A stretch of 64,000 bases of DNA from Chrysopilus asiliformis. Taxonomy: Eukaryota; Arthropoda; Insecta; Diptera; Rhagionidae. A program made the translations under genes and the position numbers. The stretch covers positions 62,221,182-62,285,181 of the forward strand of contig OZ035963.1 of the NCBI GenBank assembly GCA_964034945.1, given 5' to 3'. Each line of letters starts with the position of its first letter. Within the stretch, counting starts at the first letter, position 1. This document shows positions 50,150 to 61,531 of this stretch, one piece after another. The notes beneath the pieces are model-generated. The model worked only from the letters and a program-made list of their open reading frames with translations, ran no database searches and was not told where the DNA came from.

Positions 50150-50425
50150 CAGCCCTATTCTGATATTGTGACACTTAAGTCACAGGTCACAAGTCCATAC
50201 AATTTTCAGCTCCTGTGACCTAGTTGTGACTAGTCATAGGTCACTGAAAGCTGTTTGCACCAACAAAACTGAGAAACTTATGTACAACTCAAATTATTTA
50301 AAAGCCAGAATTCCTACGCTTTAAGTAAGGTGAGCACAACTTAATTTTTTAAGAATTTTACGCGCTAACGGGCCTGAGAGTCGTCAAAATAGGGCTGTTA
50401 GACCCGTTAGCGCATACTATTCTTA
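50150..50425. mobile_element. Inverted-repeat region, possible MITE
   Basis: CAGCCCTATTCTGA at 50150 is matched by the complement of CAGCCCTATTTTGA ending at 50397. A second, overlapping inverted repeat (CGCTAACGGG at 50363 against CCCGTTAGCG at 50403) forms a strong hairpin. No target duplication was found. Confidence 0.5.
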
Positions 50426-50778
50426 AGGGATTAAGCTTAGCATAATTGAGCCGTAGAAATTCGGTGATTTAGATAATTTAAGTTCGATATGAGTTGCCAA
50501 GTCGCGTTGGTGCCAACATCACTTTTATTACTAGATTGCGACGTGGATTTCTTCTGATAGTTAAGTTGAAAGCTAGAAAACTAACAAAAATTTCAAGTAG
50601 TTAAACGAGTCAAAATTTGTTTACCCTTTTTCTTTAAGTTTTCCTTAAGTTTGACTATATTTTACGTCAGTTTCGAGAAAATTTTTGAAACAAAATCGTT
50701 CGAAACACATACGAAACTTTGGAACAACTAACCACCAAATGTGTTCTCCGATTATTACAATTCTGAGTAATTAATGTA

Positions 50779-51050
50779 CACTCAGAAAAATGGAGGCTAA
50801 CTCGACGACCTACATACGGCGTAATTGGCCTCGGGCAGGCGCGCGTTCGCCTGCATGTGGGCAAGTAAAACTGAGTTGACCTGTGGTCGGAGAAATTCTG
50901 AAATTAAGCCACCAGCAGGTGAAGTAGGGCATTTGAAGCTGCATGAGTTGACCTGAGATAGGTTAACTCTGACCGCTAGCTGGCTTACAGAAACCTCTGT
51001 AAGGTCAGAGTTAACCTGACAAAAAATTGACCTGAACATTTTTCTGAGTG
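50779..51050 (+). mobile_element. 272-bp MITE, copy 3
   Basis: This copy is 272 bp with intact CACTCAGAAAAATG ends and TA duplicated on both sides (50777-50778, 51051-51052). It differs from the other copies at scattered positions only, so the family was active fairly recently. Confidence 0.92.
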
Positions 51051-51339
51051 TAGTGCCTCTGCATTGCAGGGTGTGTTGGTGCCTCAAGATTGTTTGGGTC
51101 ACAGCAAATCTGTCTCCTCATAAAGGTCCGTTAGCTTTCTTGAAACTTTCGGTCACAAAAAAAATCAGCTGGTCAAGAGGGTGCTGGGGGGAGGGGCGGG
51201 GGCGACGAAGTGTGAGGAAATATTTTATGCTTGGAAAAAATTATTTTATGAAAATCCCGATCAGAACAAAAGGGGTTTGTTTCAATTTCTGTTTTTGGGT
51301 GTAATTATCTAAAAAGTGTTATATGAGTTTTACGTTTTT

Positions 51340-51612
51340 AAGGTACAACAAAAATTGCACCGTAGGCAAAACTTTCAGAAACAAACATACAACTGTTAAA
51401 AATTATTCAATAAAAAGGCGCCGCAGGTGAATTTTTTCAAGAAAAATACGCTAGGGGCAGAAATTTCTGCATCGCAGGCGAAATTTTTTTTTATTTGCGA
51501 ATAAGTTACAAGACAAGATTGCATAATTCCAGGACAAAAGTTTAGTTTTCGGGACGCCGAAACAACATATACCTAAATATGGAACTATCCCGGCTAATTC
51601 GTGGACGTACAT
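51340..51612 (+). mobile_element. CCGGGACA family fragment
   Basis: Three GCGCCGCAGG-type words (about 51355, 51418, 51469) precede TTTAGTTTTCGGGACGCCGA, AACTATCCCGGCTAATTCG and TGGACGTACATG, the right-end order of the family. Confidence 0.6.
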
Positions 51613-53579
51613 GATTTTTAGGGAGGCCGCAAATATTTTTGCAGCGGAGTCGAAAGAAAGGGCGTAGAATTCAAAATGTTTAGCTGGTTTTAATCCTCAA
51701 ACATTAAAAAAAACATAAATCGATATTTTATTTCTTACCATCTAATTCTGTATTTCGTTATAAAAGAGCATATTATGTTCCAAATCGAAAACTACTCGAC
51801 CAATTGAGCTAAAATGTTAAAACGTGTGTTCTGATGGAATTGAGTAAGTGATTTTTTGTGCATAGTTTTGGTTTCTTTCTTCCAATTGTCTTCAGTTTGT
51901 CAAAATTCAGATTTCGTTACATTTTTTTCTACGCTGTTACATCTACAATTTTCGATCTAGGGTTTTGCAAAAAATTAAGGTTTGCCAAAGTCGTCAGTAC
52001 CAGACACTTTAGGGATTTATTTAGAGTGTTAGTTAGGGATTGAATGGAGGCCAATTTAATTAATTTTTTCCTTTAGTAAGTAGGAATTTTGTGCAGTGGA
52101 TTTTCTAGCAGTTTTCGTTTAAAAAATTTCCCTGCGGCGCATTATGCCTGCAATTGTCATTTGAATGGCAAGCCATTAAAAAAATTACAATTTATGTCTA
52201 ATCGAAACCTCAAATAAAATCTATATTTTAACTTTATTTCTCCCACCCAATTAATTCAAAATTTTTACTAATATTAACATTTTCCCATTCAATACACAAA
52301 CAAGTTCTCTGTTTTTCGGTCAAAAATTCAGCTATCACGAAAACTTAATCTATCCGCCCTTGATATCAATCCACTTTCCCTTATTATAACTTAATACTAA
52401 AAACTTCTCAACCAAACGGGGAAAAAAAATTCAAATTAATTTCCCCAAAGGAAACGAATTTTAATTCCTAAATGTCTGATCTAAATTCACTTTAAGCTTC
52501 TTTGCCGCAAAATTTTTGAACTGGGAAAAGCATTTCCACTTTTTTTTCTGTGTCCTCATTTTTCGCGGCCAAACAATCGTCCTTTCCAAAATGTGAAACT
52601 GTTTAAATGTAGAGCTTGACCCCGAATGTCCTCCCGCCAATTTTAATTGTGCAAAGTGGAAAGTGGGCTTTTCCGTGCCTCGCCGTAAAGTTATTTTAGG
52701 CAACATTTTTGGCTGTTGGGGCGTTTTGTCCGAGGGATGAAAGTCTACTTTAAAATGGAATTATGATTTCCAGTTCCCGCAAAATGAATCCAGTGGAATT
52801 TTGATTTGCTTCCTGAGCAGCGCTAAACTGGATCTCCATGAATTGTTCAAACGAATTTAAATTAATAATGTTGCAATGCAAATTTAGAATGTAGAACACG
52901 AATTCGTCATTTGGCTCGACTTCAGTTCGAGTTCACAGAATATGCAGAGTATTTTTTTTTTCAAGTGTTGTTTGTGTGGCTGTTGTTGTTTTAAATACGT
53001 TTTGTGTTTATAAAGTTTTGCATTTATTCAAATTATGAAATTCTCGTGTTTGCAAATCGTTTTTTTTTTACTAATGAATTTATTTTGAAATATACATACT
53101 AACGATGTTGTAGATTTTATTCATCAAAAACTTTGTTTTTTTGTTCGAAAAGAGGCAAGATTTATGTGATTGCAGTTAAAATCGAGAGAAATACATTTTA
53201 TGGGATTTTTTTCGTAAATGAAAATGTCATGAAAATACTGGAAAAATCTATATTACAATTGCATTTGTAACTGAAATATTCATGTTTAAAAGGAAAACGA
53301 GATTTCCTTTCTGATTTTTCAAGAGGTTTTCAGCTTGGCATAATTTTTCCCCCATGGAACTTTTTCCTCAATTTTACAAAGGTTTTTCTACACACGAAAT
53401 TTTTGTGAATGGCTTTTCCAAATCTGCACTACAATTTTTTTTCTGATTTTTTAAAAAAGTTACAAGGCGGTAAAATTTAAAGAGAAAGGAAAGCGGGTGG
53501 AGTGTGTGGAAAGATAAAGAGAAATGAAATGCCAACGAAACAAAAAAAAATATATAAAAAATAACTTTGATTTTCAACA

Positions 53580-53992
53580 AGATCCAAAAAAAAACAATTA
53601 AGAAAAATGCGCCGCAGTCGAAATTTTTTAAACAAGCTGCGGCGCAATGATTTAAATCTAAAACTGACGAAATATTTACGTGTCATAAATAATCGCAACT
53701 AATATTGTAAGAATATCATTAAAAATAAATGCGCCGCATGCCAAATACTTAAGATTCATGCGCATTTCGAGAACTACATTGAAAAAATGCGCCGCAGTAG
53801 AAGGAAAATTGCGATTTAGTGCAACACCCAGCGGAAGTAAAATATGTTTTGCATTATGATCGTTTTTTTCTAGTGTTTTATAAATTCTAAAACAAAACCG
53901 TAAAATCCGGGACAAAAGATTAGTTTCTGAGACACCAGGACCACATATCTAAATGTGGGAGTGTCCCGCCCATTCCGGAACATATGTTCACC
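53580..53992 (+). mobile_element. CCGGGACA family fragment with four GCGCCGCAG words
   Basis: Words at 53609, 53637 (inverted), 53731 and 53789 are followed by ATCCGGGACAAAAGATTAG, GAGTGTCCCGCCCATTCCG and ATATGTTCACCC. This is the densest cluster of the word in the window. Confidence 0.65.
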
Positions 53993-55407
53993 CAATTTTT
54001 AGGCGACCAATCTCACCAACCCTTCTCCCCGCCCACATTGCGGAGTTCGGCACCCTTTAAAAATGCATCTGCAGTTCCTGCATCGAAAGTTTTTCAAACG
54101 TAGACACAATAGATGGGATTGCAACATTTGTAAGGCATTGCAACCCATCAACAGCACAATTTATGGTAACAGCATACCGATAGGAAGAAAACTGATTTTC
54201 ATGAAGTACTCAACAAAAATCATGGAAATTTTCCGCAACTTGTTTGAAAACTCATTCAAAAATATTGTTTAACACACTTTAGAATAAATTACACAAGATA
54301 GCCAAATTTTGTGGTTACATGCGATTAACTATAAAACCTTTGTTTAAACTCATTTCCGCAAAAAAATTAAACAAACATTTCTAACACCAAAAAAAAAAGC
54401 CTTATTAATAGCGGCGCGGAGAAAATTTTCTTTGCATTCGGCTACCGAATTATCAATCAAAATTAAATTTTATTTGTTTGATTCGATTTAAGCCCGTCAC
54501 AACCTTATAACATTATGAATAATTTTATTGTGTTTGAATACATCACTTTAATTAACAGATAGATAAACTCATAACATATTCCATTTAAAAAAAAACCTTC
54601 GTACGTCTCATCAATCACGATAAAATATTCACGTATCGTACGTTAAAATTTAGAAACAAAAACAAAACCATCGAAATTGAATTCATTTTATTTGGTTATG
54701 ATAGTTATATGCATTTATCTTTTATATAAATCTTTTCCTCATTTGTAATTAATCGTAAAAAACTTATAATTAACTCTCAAAAATGTTCAAACTTTCTGAT
54801 GGATGAATGAGAAACATTTGGTGTGCATTCAGCAAGACATCAAGAAATGCATTTAAAAGAGGTGTGAGTAATTTGGGCTAATTGCATACTCAATTTCAAT
54901 GGTAGTAAATTCACTCGCAATTAATCAATGTCCGCGTTTTGAGAGGAATTTTGACGTAGTTTTCACTTTTTATATATTTTTTTTTACCATTTCAACGGAT
55001 TTTGGCAAACGCCCTGTGGGCCATAGTGTTTTTTTTTTTTTTTTTTTTGAAGATTTTGATTTATGGGATATTCAATTTTATACGTTATTATTTTCGAAAT
55101 ATGTTTCTTGAATTATTAAAAAGAAATTCTCAAAAAATCAATACATTTTTTTAGAGGCAATTAAGAGCGTAGCAAGGGTTAGTGACATCCAGGGCTGGTA
55201 GTAAAATTTGGTGACCCTAGAGATTTTCAGGTCTTCAACACTTCTGTGTGTTTCTGTAGATTTTTTTTTGTGATTTTTTGGACCAAAATCCATTGTTCCT
55301 AAGCCCTCCTCCGCAAACCGTCGCTATTGTGGGTGTTTTTTTTTTAATTTTGCATTTTCGTTTTTAATTTTGCAATTTTATCACCTTTGGTCCTGAAGCC
55401 ATTTTGA

Positions 55408-55647
55408 CCGGGGCACCAATCATGTATTCCGACGCGTCTCTGTCTTTCGACTTCGACGCAGCTTTTAACTCTTGACTTCGCCATATCAGCAGCTTCAAAT
55501 TTGCTGGGGTGACAGTCAACATCACGTTTCGATTCATAGTGACGATTCCGCGAAATTTCAAGCTGCAGATATGGCGAAGTCAAGAGTTAAAAGCTGCGTC
55601 GAAGTCGAAAGACAGAGACGCGTCGGAATACATTATTGGTGCCCGGG
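55408..55647. repeat. 240-bp palindrome
   Basis: The arms begin CCGGGGCACCAAT and the complement of CCCGGGCACCAAT. They pair almost perfectly for about 88 nt through GACGCGTCTCTGTCTTTCGA and CTTGACTTCGCCATATC. Pairing continues less exactly toward the centre near 55527. Near-identical frames appear on both strands as a consequence. Confidence 0.88.
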
Positions 55648-56104
55648 TTTTCGCTCAAAGGATAATCTTCCCCGGCGATCATTTTTTTATTCTCTATCAG
55701 AATATATTCATCCCAGCCCCTGTTTAACCCTTCTCCTGAAGGATTTTCATTCGATTTTTACTAATAGATTGGTCGTCGTAGTGTGGGTAAAAGGCAACGC
55801 CGAGATCCGAGTAAAATGGGAACCTGAAGTTTGGCGAAGACTAAGAAGGCACAACCGATCCGCGGAAGAAAAGACCAGCCAGCTACGAGTTGTACTGATA
55901 TTAAAATTTTGGTACACGATCGCCACCCCTCCCCTTCTCTTCTCTCCGCCTGCATCAAAAAAAATATTTTAATTATTTTTTTACAATAATTATTCTCACA
56001 GTTTATAAAAATTCCTTATTTATGCGCCCACAAAAAGTTTAATTAGTTAAAAAAGTTACAAAATGGAAAAAAGTCGGAAAAACCACCAAAAAACCAATAA
56101 GTTT

Positions 56105-56409
56105 TATGCAACAATTTATTTTAAAACAACATCAGTTCACATAATAATAAGTAATAAGTATTTTTTGTTTGTTAATAATTTAAAATTAAAGTAAATTTTA
56201 TTAGTAGCAGTCTTAAATACGTTAATATTTATTAATAAAAACAGTAGATAAAAAAATCATTATTGAAAAAAAAAATTTGACTGTTAGACTCGGTTCCATG
56301 TTTTGAGCCCCTTAATCTCTTCAATTCGTTTGCAAGAAATGGTTTTAAAAAAATATTAAATGTCAAATAAAAACAAACAATATTAAAAATTATGTCATCC
56401 ACCCCGAAT
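56105..56409 (-). other. Wdr47: WDR47 3' untranslated region with candidate poly(A) signals
   Basis: Downstream of the stop the minus strand is very AT-rich. It contains AATAAA hexamers, seen as TTTATT on the plus strand at 56228-56233 and 56115-56120. Either could direct cleavage. The boundary is inferred, not seen. Confidence 0.5.
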
Positions 56410-56918
<509 letters not shown>

Positions 56919-57247
56919 CTAAAATATTAAAAACAACCGTTAAAACTTGGTTCTACATAGCGGCGTTAGAAAAGCAAAAACTCTTCCGAAATGAGGAAAG
57001 ACAGAGTCCAAAATTTCGGGGCCTAAAATATTGAGAAAATCGGTCCCGAAAAAGCTCTTCTTTTTTGTTTTTTTTTTGAAAATGTCTTCAAAATTTTTTA
57101 AAACAAGGTCTTCAAAATTTCGGCCTTTTACAAAAAAGCCTTAAACCGAGTTTTAATTTTGCAAACCAGCCAGGATTTCACGGTGACACAAGCGGGGAAA
57201 AGGGGGTTATACCACCTCCTTGGCATCAAAATTTCAAAAAAAATTAC

Positions 57248-57638
57248 CTTCGATCCAGACACAAACAGCGCACCTCCCCAACTATACAGCGACGAGACCA
57301 CCCCACTGTGTCCGCATAACGCCTGGAATGGAATTCCTGTGGCACAATCTGTGACATAAATTTTGCAATCTCCCGCCCCGCCACTGATCAGGAGACTCGC
57401 TTTGTTGAAACTATCCTCCAGGAAGCACAGATCTCTGATAGTTCCATCGTGCATCGTCAATTCTATCTCCGGACCTCTCAACTTCTGCTGTATCTCATCA
57501 TAACGCGTTATTTTTATGGTTTTATCATTTGATCCTGTGGCCACCAATTCTCCATCTGGTGACCAGCCAATGCAGTAAATTGAGCCCTTGTGATATTTTG
57601 GGGATTCATAGATAACTTTGGTGGTGGTTGGCTCATCT
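57248..57638 (-). CDS. Wdr47: WDR47 exon, WD40 blades 2-4
   Basis: This 391-nt exon runs from CTTTCAG|AGATGAG to TCGAAG|GTAATT. It completes the split Arg codon and continues DEPTTTKVIYESPKYHKGS, IYCIGWSPDGELVATGSNDK, then MHDGTIRDLCFLEDS, LLISGGAGDCKIYVTDCATG and LCGHSGVVSSLYSWGGALFV. Blade 2 has the canonical GS and ND/K positions. Blade 3 carries the family hallmark MHDGTIRDL and the GAGDC..Y.TDC motif. Blade 4 begins with CGHSG and continues into the following exon. The strong match to remembered WDR47 C-terminal motifs across more than 100 residues makes this the key identifying exon. The frame is uninterrupted. Confidence 0.95.
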
Positions 57639-58474
57639 CTGAAAGTATAAAAACGTGTATAAGTTTTTTGGCAAAGAAAAAATATTCTTTTTATGAGTAC
57701 ATCCCAAGGAAAAATTGGGGTTAAAATTGAGGAGCCGAAAACTTGTCAAATTAGAGTCTCAAAACAATTTTCCTCTGCTCCATACCCACAGATTTCACGG
57801 ATTGCAAAACAAGTATGTGAGTCCAGCGTTTGTAGGGTTTTTAAGCCCATCAACTACAGAAGACTGAATTTACCCCAAATTCTTGCCAATTTAATTTTTT
57901 TTAATTTAAATCATTCTCCTATTTTACGTGTAGTTCGATTTATAAATGATAGTGTCGGATTTGTAAGGTTTTCGCAATGGAAACTTTAAAGTCGAACCCA
58001 AACTTCCTCAAATTGAGGTTTGATAACAATTTTCGTCTCTTTTTGTCCCACATGTGGTTTTAAATGTATTGATAAATAAGGGTTTGAACATTTGCAAGAT
58101 TTTGCAATCTATTAACCACACAAATTTAAATACAAGTTTAAAATGACTTCCAAAAATTTAAATTGGCCTCAACAAAACAAGGTTTTGAACCAGTTTTCTT
58201 CTCCGCTAACACATCTAGAGTCTTAAATTAATTGCGAATCATTCTTTGGATTCTGACATTTGTAAGGTGTTCCTGTTTATCAATAGCAGAGATCTTGAAG
58301 TTAATTCAAAACCACCGGAAATCAAAATTTTCCAACAATCTACTTCTTTTTCAACGCACCTGTAGTTATACATGAATTGCAGTGCAGCATTTGTGAGGTT
58401 CGGACCTACATTTCCATTGCAAAAATTGTTGAGTTTTTTTTTATAAAATAATTTTAAAAATATTTTTTTCTTAC

Positions 58475-58632
58475 CTTTGATCCAAATTTGATGGATATTC
58501 GCAAATACGGAATGTCTTTGAATTCGAGCCAAGTGCGTACACCTCCCCACTGGGATGAAATTCAGCACAACGCACCGCGTGAGTATCATCCAAAGTTGTA
58601 ACTGCTATGAAATTGGCTGGCGGAGTATCACT
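58475..58632 (-). CDS. Wdr47: WDR47 exon, first WD40 blade
   Basis: This 158-nt exon is flanked by CTTTCAG|AGTGAT and CAAAG|GTAAGA. It reads SDTPPANFIAVTTLDD, then THAVRCAEFHPSGEVYALGS, NSKTFRICEYPSNLDQ, and ends with two bases of an Arg codon completed by the next exon. The 'HAVRCAEFHPSG..YALGSNSKT.R' pattern is the first blade of the WDR47 propeller in animals and is distinctive for this family rather than WD40 proteins in general. WDR47 is a cytoplasmic microtubule-associated protein. Its N-terminus carries LisH/CTLH domains (not in this window) and its C-terminus carries seven WD repeats used for protein contacts. Vertebrate work links it to neuronal microtubule stability and motile cilia. 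Confidence 0.92.
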
Positions 58633-59342
58633 CTGAAAGAAAAATTATGCTATTGTTAGAATTTTTTTTAAATTATTTAAAACATTTTAATACAGAGAAA
58701 ATATTTATAAAAAACCTCACAATTTCAAAAATCCCCCCAATGATATCAAAGTTTCCTCACAGATGTTTCCAAATTCCAAATACATGTGAAACTCACGACC
58801 TCTTTTTTAAAAAAAATCTATTCACTTGCGCATTCGGCATTTTGTTAAGCATAGTATTTATTTCTAAATCTGTATTTGGAATTGATTACAAAAGTCGTTT
58901 AGTCCTTATTAAGAAAGTGTGAGAATATTGAAGTCAATGCATCGAATAAGTTATGCAATTGAATAAATTCCTTTTCAAAATCGTATCTATTGCCAATTTT
59001 AGATGCAACTAAAAATACTTTATCACCAGATTGAATCTGGATCGCTTGGAATCTAAATTGAATGCACATTTGAGGTTTCGATTGATGTGTTTAATCGTTT
59101 GATAGGCTTACCAATTGAGGTTTTGATAGATTTTCCAATTAAATTTATGAATCATGAATTGAAAATTAAAGTGTGTTTAGGATTTTTTTTAGAAACTTTT
59201 TGTTTTGTTTAAAATATATGAATTTAAAAAAAAAAACAGTTTGAAAAATGGTGATAGTAAAATAAAAGAGCTCAAAATGGACGCCGCGACCACAAAATCA
59301 AGAAATTGGTGAAAGCTTAGAACGTAACGTCCACGTTATGAC

Positions 59343-59664
59343 CAGTGTTACCAGATGATTGGCTCCCAAACTCCCACAACTGGACACATAAAATCAATTT
59401 TTTCCAATAAAATCCCACAACATTCTTGAATTTCCAGTGCTGCAAGTTAAAATATCACAAAAATCGCGCCCAAACAAAAATGTTGCAGGAAATTAACCAT
59501 AGGCGAAGACTATTCAAAAAGATGCGCCGCAGGCAGAGATTCAAAATATGCGCCGCAGGCAAACACAACGTTCGCAGTAAAAAACTTCCACGGAAACCAA
59601 AAAAATCCCTTTTTGATCGAAAAATCCCCCAAAAAGGGAAAAATCCCACAATCTGGCATCACTG
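59343..59664. mobile_element. 322-bp hAT-like element in a WDR47 intron
   Basis: The ends CAGTGTTACCAGATGATT and the complement of CAGTGATGCCAGATTGT pair. The flanks GTTATGAC and TTTATGAT match at six of eight positions, as expected of an aged 8-bp duplication. Two exact TGCGCCGCAGG words (59523, 59550) lie inside. Confidence 0.75.
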
Positions 59665-59871
59665 TTTATGATCTTTTGTGTTACTAATGTATTTTTATTA
59701 GGTAAACTCGTACCTTTTGAAATTTTCGAGAAAACTAATAAAACATAAAGCCATTTTTTGATGAAAGTTTCTTTAAAGTTTTAATTAAAAATTAATACAA
59801 CATTTTTGCATAATTTTTTAAGAAAGTTTCTTAAAAATTTTAATTAAAAATTTATAAAAAAAAAACAAATA

Positions 59872-60037
59872 CAGTTGAACCTGAATAAGTGAGTTCTGGG
59901 TTATTTGGAAACCTCTATAGCTGGGATGGATTGTTCGGTCCGATCATTTCTTAACAAAAATGGAAACTTAGGGTAAGCTTCTATAAATGGGATCTGTAGG
60001 ACAGTCCCGTGAGATCTCACTTATCCAGGTCCGACTG
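59872..60037. mobile_element. 166-bp pogo/Tigger-like MITE in a WDR47 intron
   Basis: The ends CAGTTGAACCTGAATAAGTG and the complement of CAGTCGGACCTGGATAAGTG are characteristic of the pogo branch of Tc1/mariner. TA occurs on both sides (59870-59871, 60038-60039). Confidence 0.93.
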
Positions 60038-60973
60038 TAACACAAAATTGCGATTCAAATTTCTTCCCACTCCTGAGTTGTCGGTAATCATTTGATCACA
60101 TTATAATTACTTTAATTGCCCAATTAACTTTTCAACAACAATCCATAAATAAATTTTAATAAGAATTTTTTTCAACAAATTGTCACTGCATTTAATCTCC
60201 TTAATTTCACGGTGACACACATAAAAAAAACTTGTCGCAGTAATTAAAAAATTCAATTAATTCTTAATTAAAAGCAAGATAATCAAAATAATCTAATCTG
60301 AAATTACCGACTAAATCAAGCGTAAGAAATTGTCGCCGAAATAATTGCGCGCAAAACAACAGAACTCCATTAGTTCTTAGAATCGAATTCAAGGTATCCA
60401 ATTGGGTGGATCAATAATAGACAAAAAAAAAGCCACTTAAACGAAAATAAAAGAAGAAATTGTAATTGAAAAATTCCATTTACGTGATTTCACGCTATTT
60501 GCAATAATTAAAAAAAAAGAATCACACAATCAAAAAAAATGGAAGAAAATCGCTAATAGTTACAGGTTATTGCAATTGTATTTAACGACGTAAGTGTAAA
60601 AGAGAGACGATAGTTTCTTTCTTTTTACTTGGATAATCATCTGATTTCCAAAAAAATACGAAACAAAAAATATATTTCTCGTAAAACTGCTCTTTTGCGA
60701 TTTTGGAAGCTCAAGCTTTATAACTGTTCGACTGATTGATCTGAAATTTTCAAAAAAAATCAAGGAAAACGAAAGTACAATGGAAAATCTTGAGCCAAAG
60801 AGTGGTTCGGCGGTAGTGTGATGGCGGTACTAAACTCCATACCAGAAATTGCGAAAGAGCTTGAAGAAGGGCGGGGTGGGGGGAGAAAGGGGTCGAAACG
60901 TCTAAACTTAGAGTGATGTATTTTTTTTCACAGTCCGTAACGGATGGTTATTTAGCATTAGATGCATTATCTG

Positions 60974-61531
60974 ATCAAAAAAACGCTTGAATTTTTTTTT
61001 ATAAAATTTGACTTTCTCCAAATGTTTGCAATTTTGTAACCCACTGTTGTTTGTAACCGGCGTTTGCTTAGCTTTTACTGCATTAATTGATCGTTTTTTT
61101 AACAGAAACCCTCTCGATCGCAACGATGTTGAAGATCGCTTACACATACACTGGCCTGGTCACCACTTTTAACTTGCGCAATATTACGCTTGGCTATGTT
61201 AAGGCATTTATGCTAAGGCATTTCTAGCTCCGATTCAATTGTTCAGAGAAAATCAAAAAAACGCTTGAATTTTTTTTTATAAAATTTGACTTTCTCCAAA
61301 TGTTTGCAATTTTGTAACCCACTGTTGTTTGTAACCGGCGTTTGCTTAGCTTTTACTGCATTAATTGATCGTTTTTTTAACAGAAACCCTCTCGATCGCA
61401 ACGATGTTGAAGATCGCTTACACATACACTGGCCTGGTCACCACTTTTAACTTGCGCAATATTACGCTTGGCTATGTTAAGGCATTTATGCTAAGGCATT
61501 TCTAGCTCCGATTCAATTGTTCAGAGAAAAT
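60974..61531. repeat. Recent 278-bp tandem duplication
   Basis: The block from ATCAAAAAAACGCTTG to CAATTGTTCAGAGAAA occurs twice head to tail at an offset of 278 bp with no difference that I can see. It is intronic and carries no gene. Confidence 0.93.

Noticed and set aside
55364..55972. Similar frames on both strands sharing a KSCVEVERQRRVG segment
   Set aside because: Explained by the palindrome at 55408-55647.
60908..61425. Two identical short proteins beginning CKRSSTSLRS
   Set aside because: They arise from the tandem duplication and show no domain or coding features.
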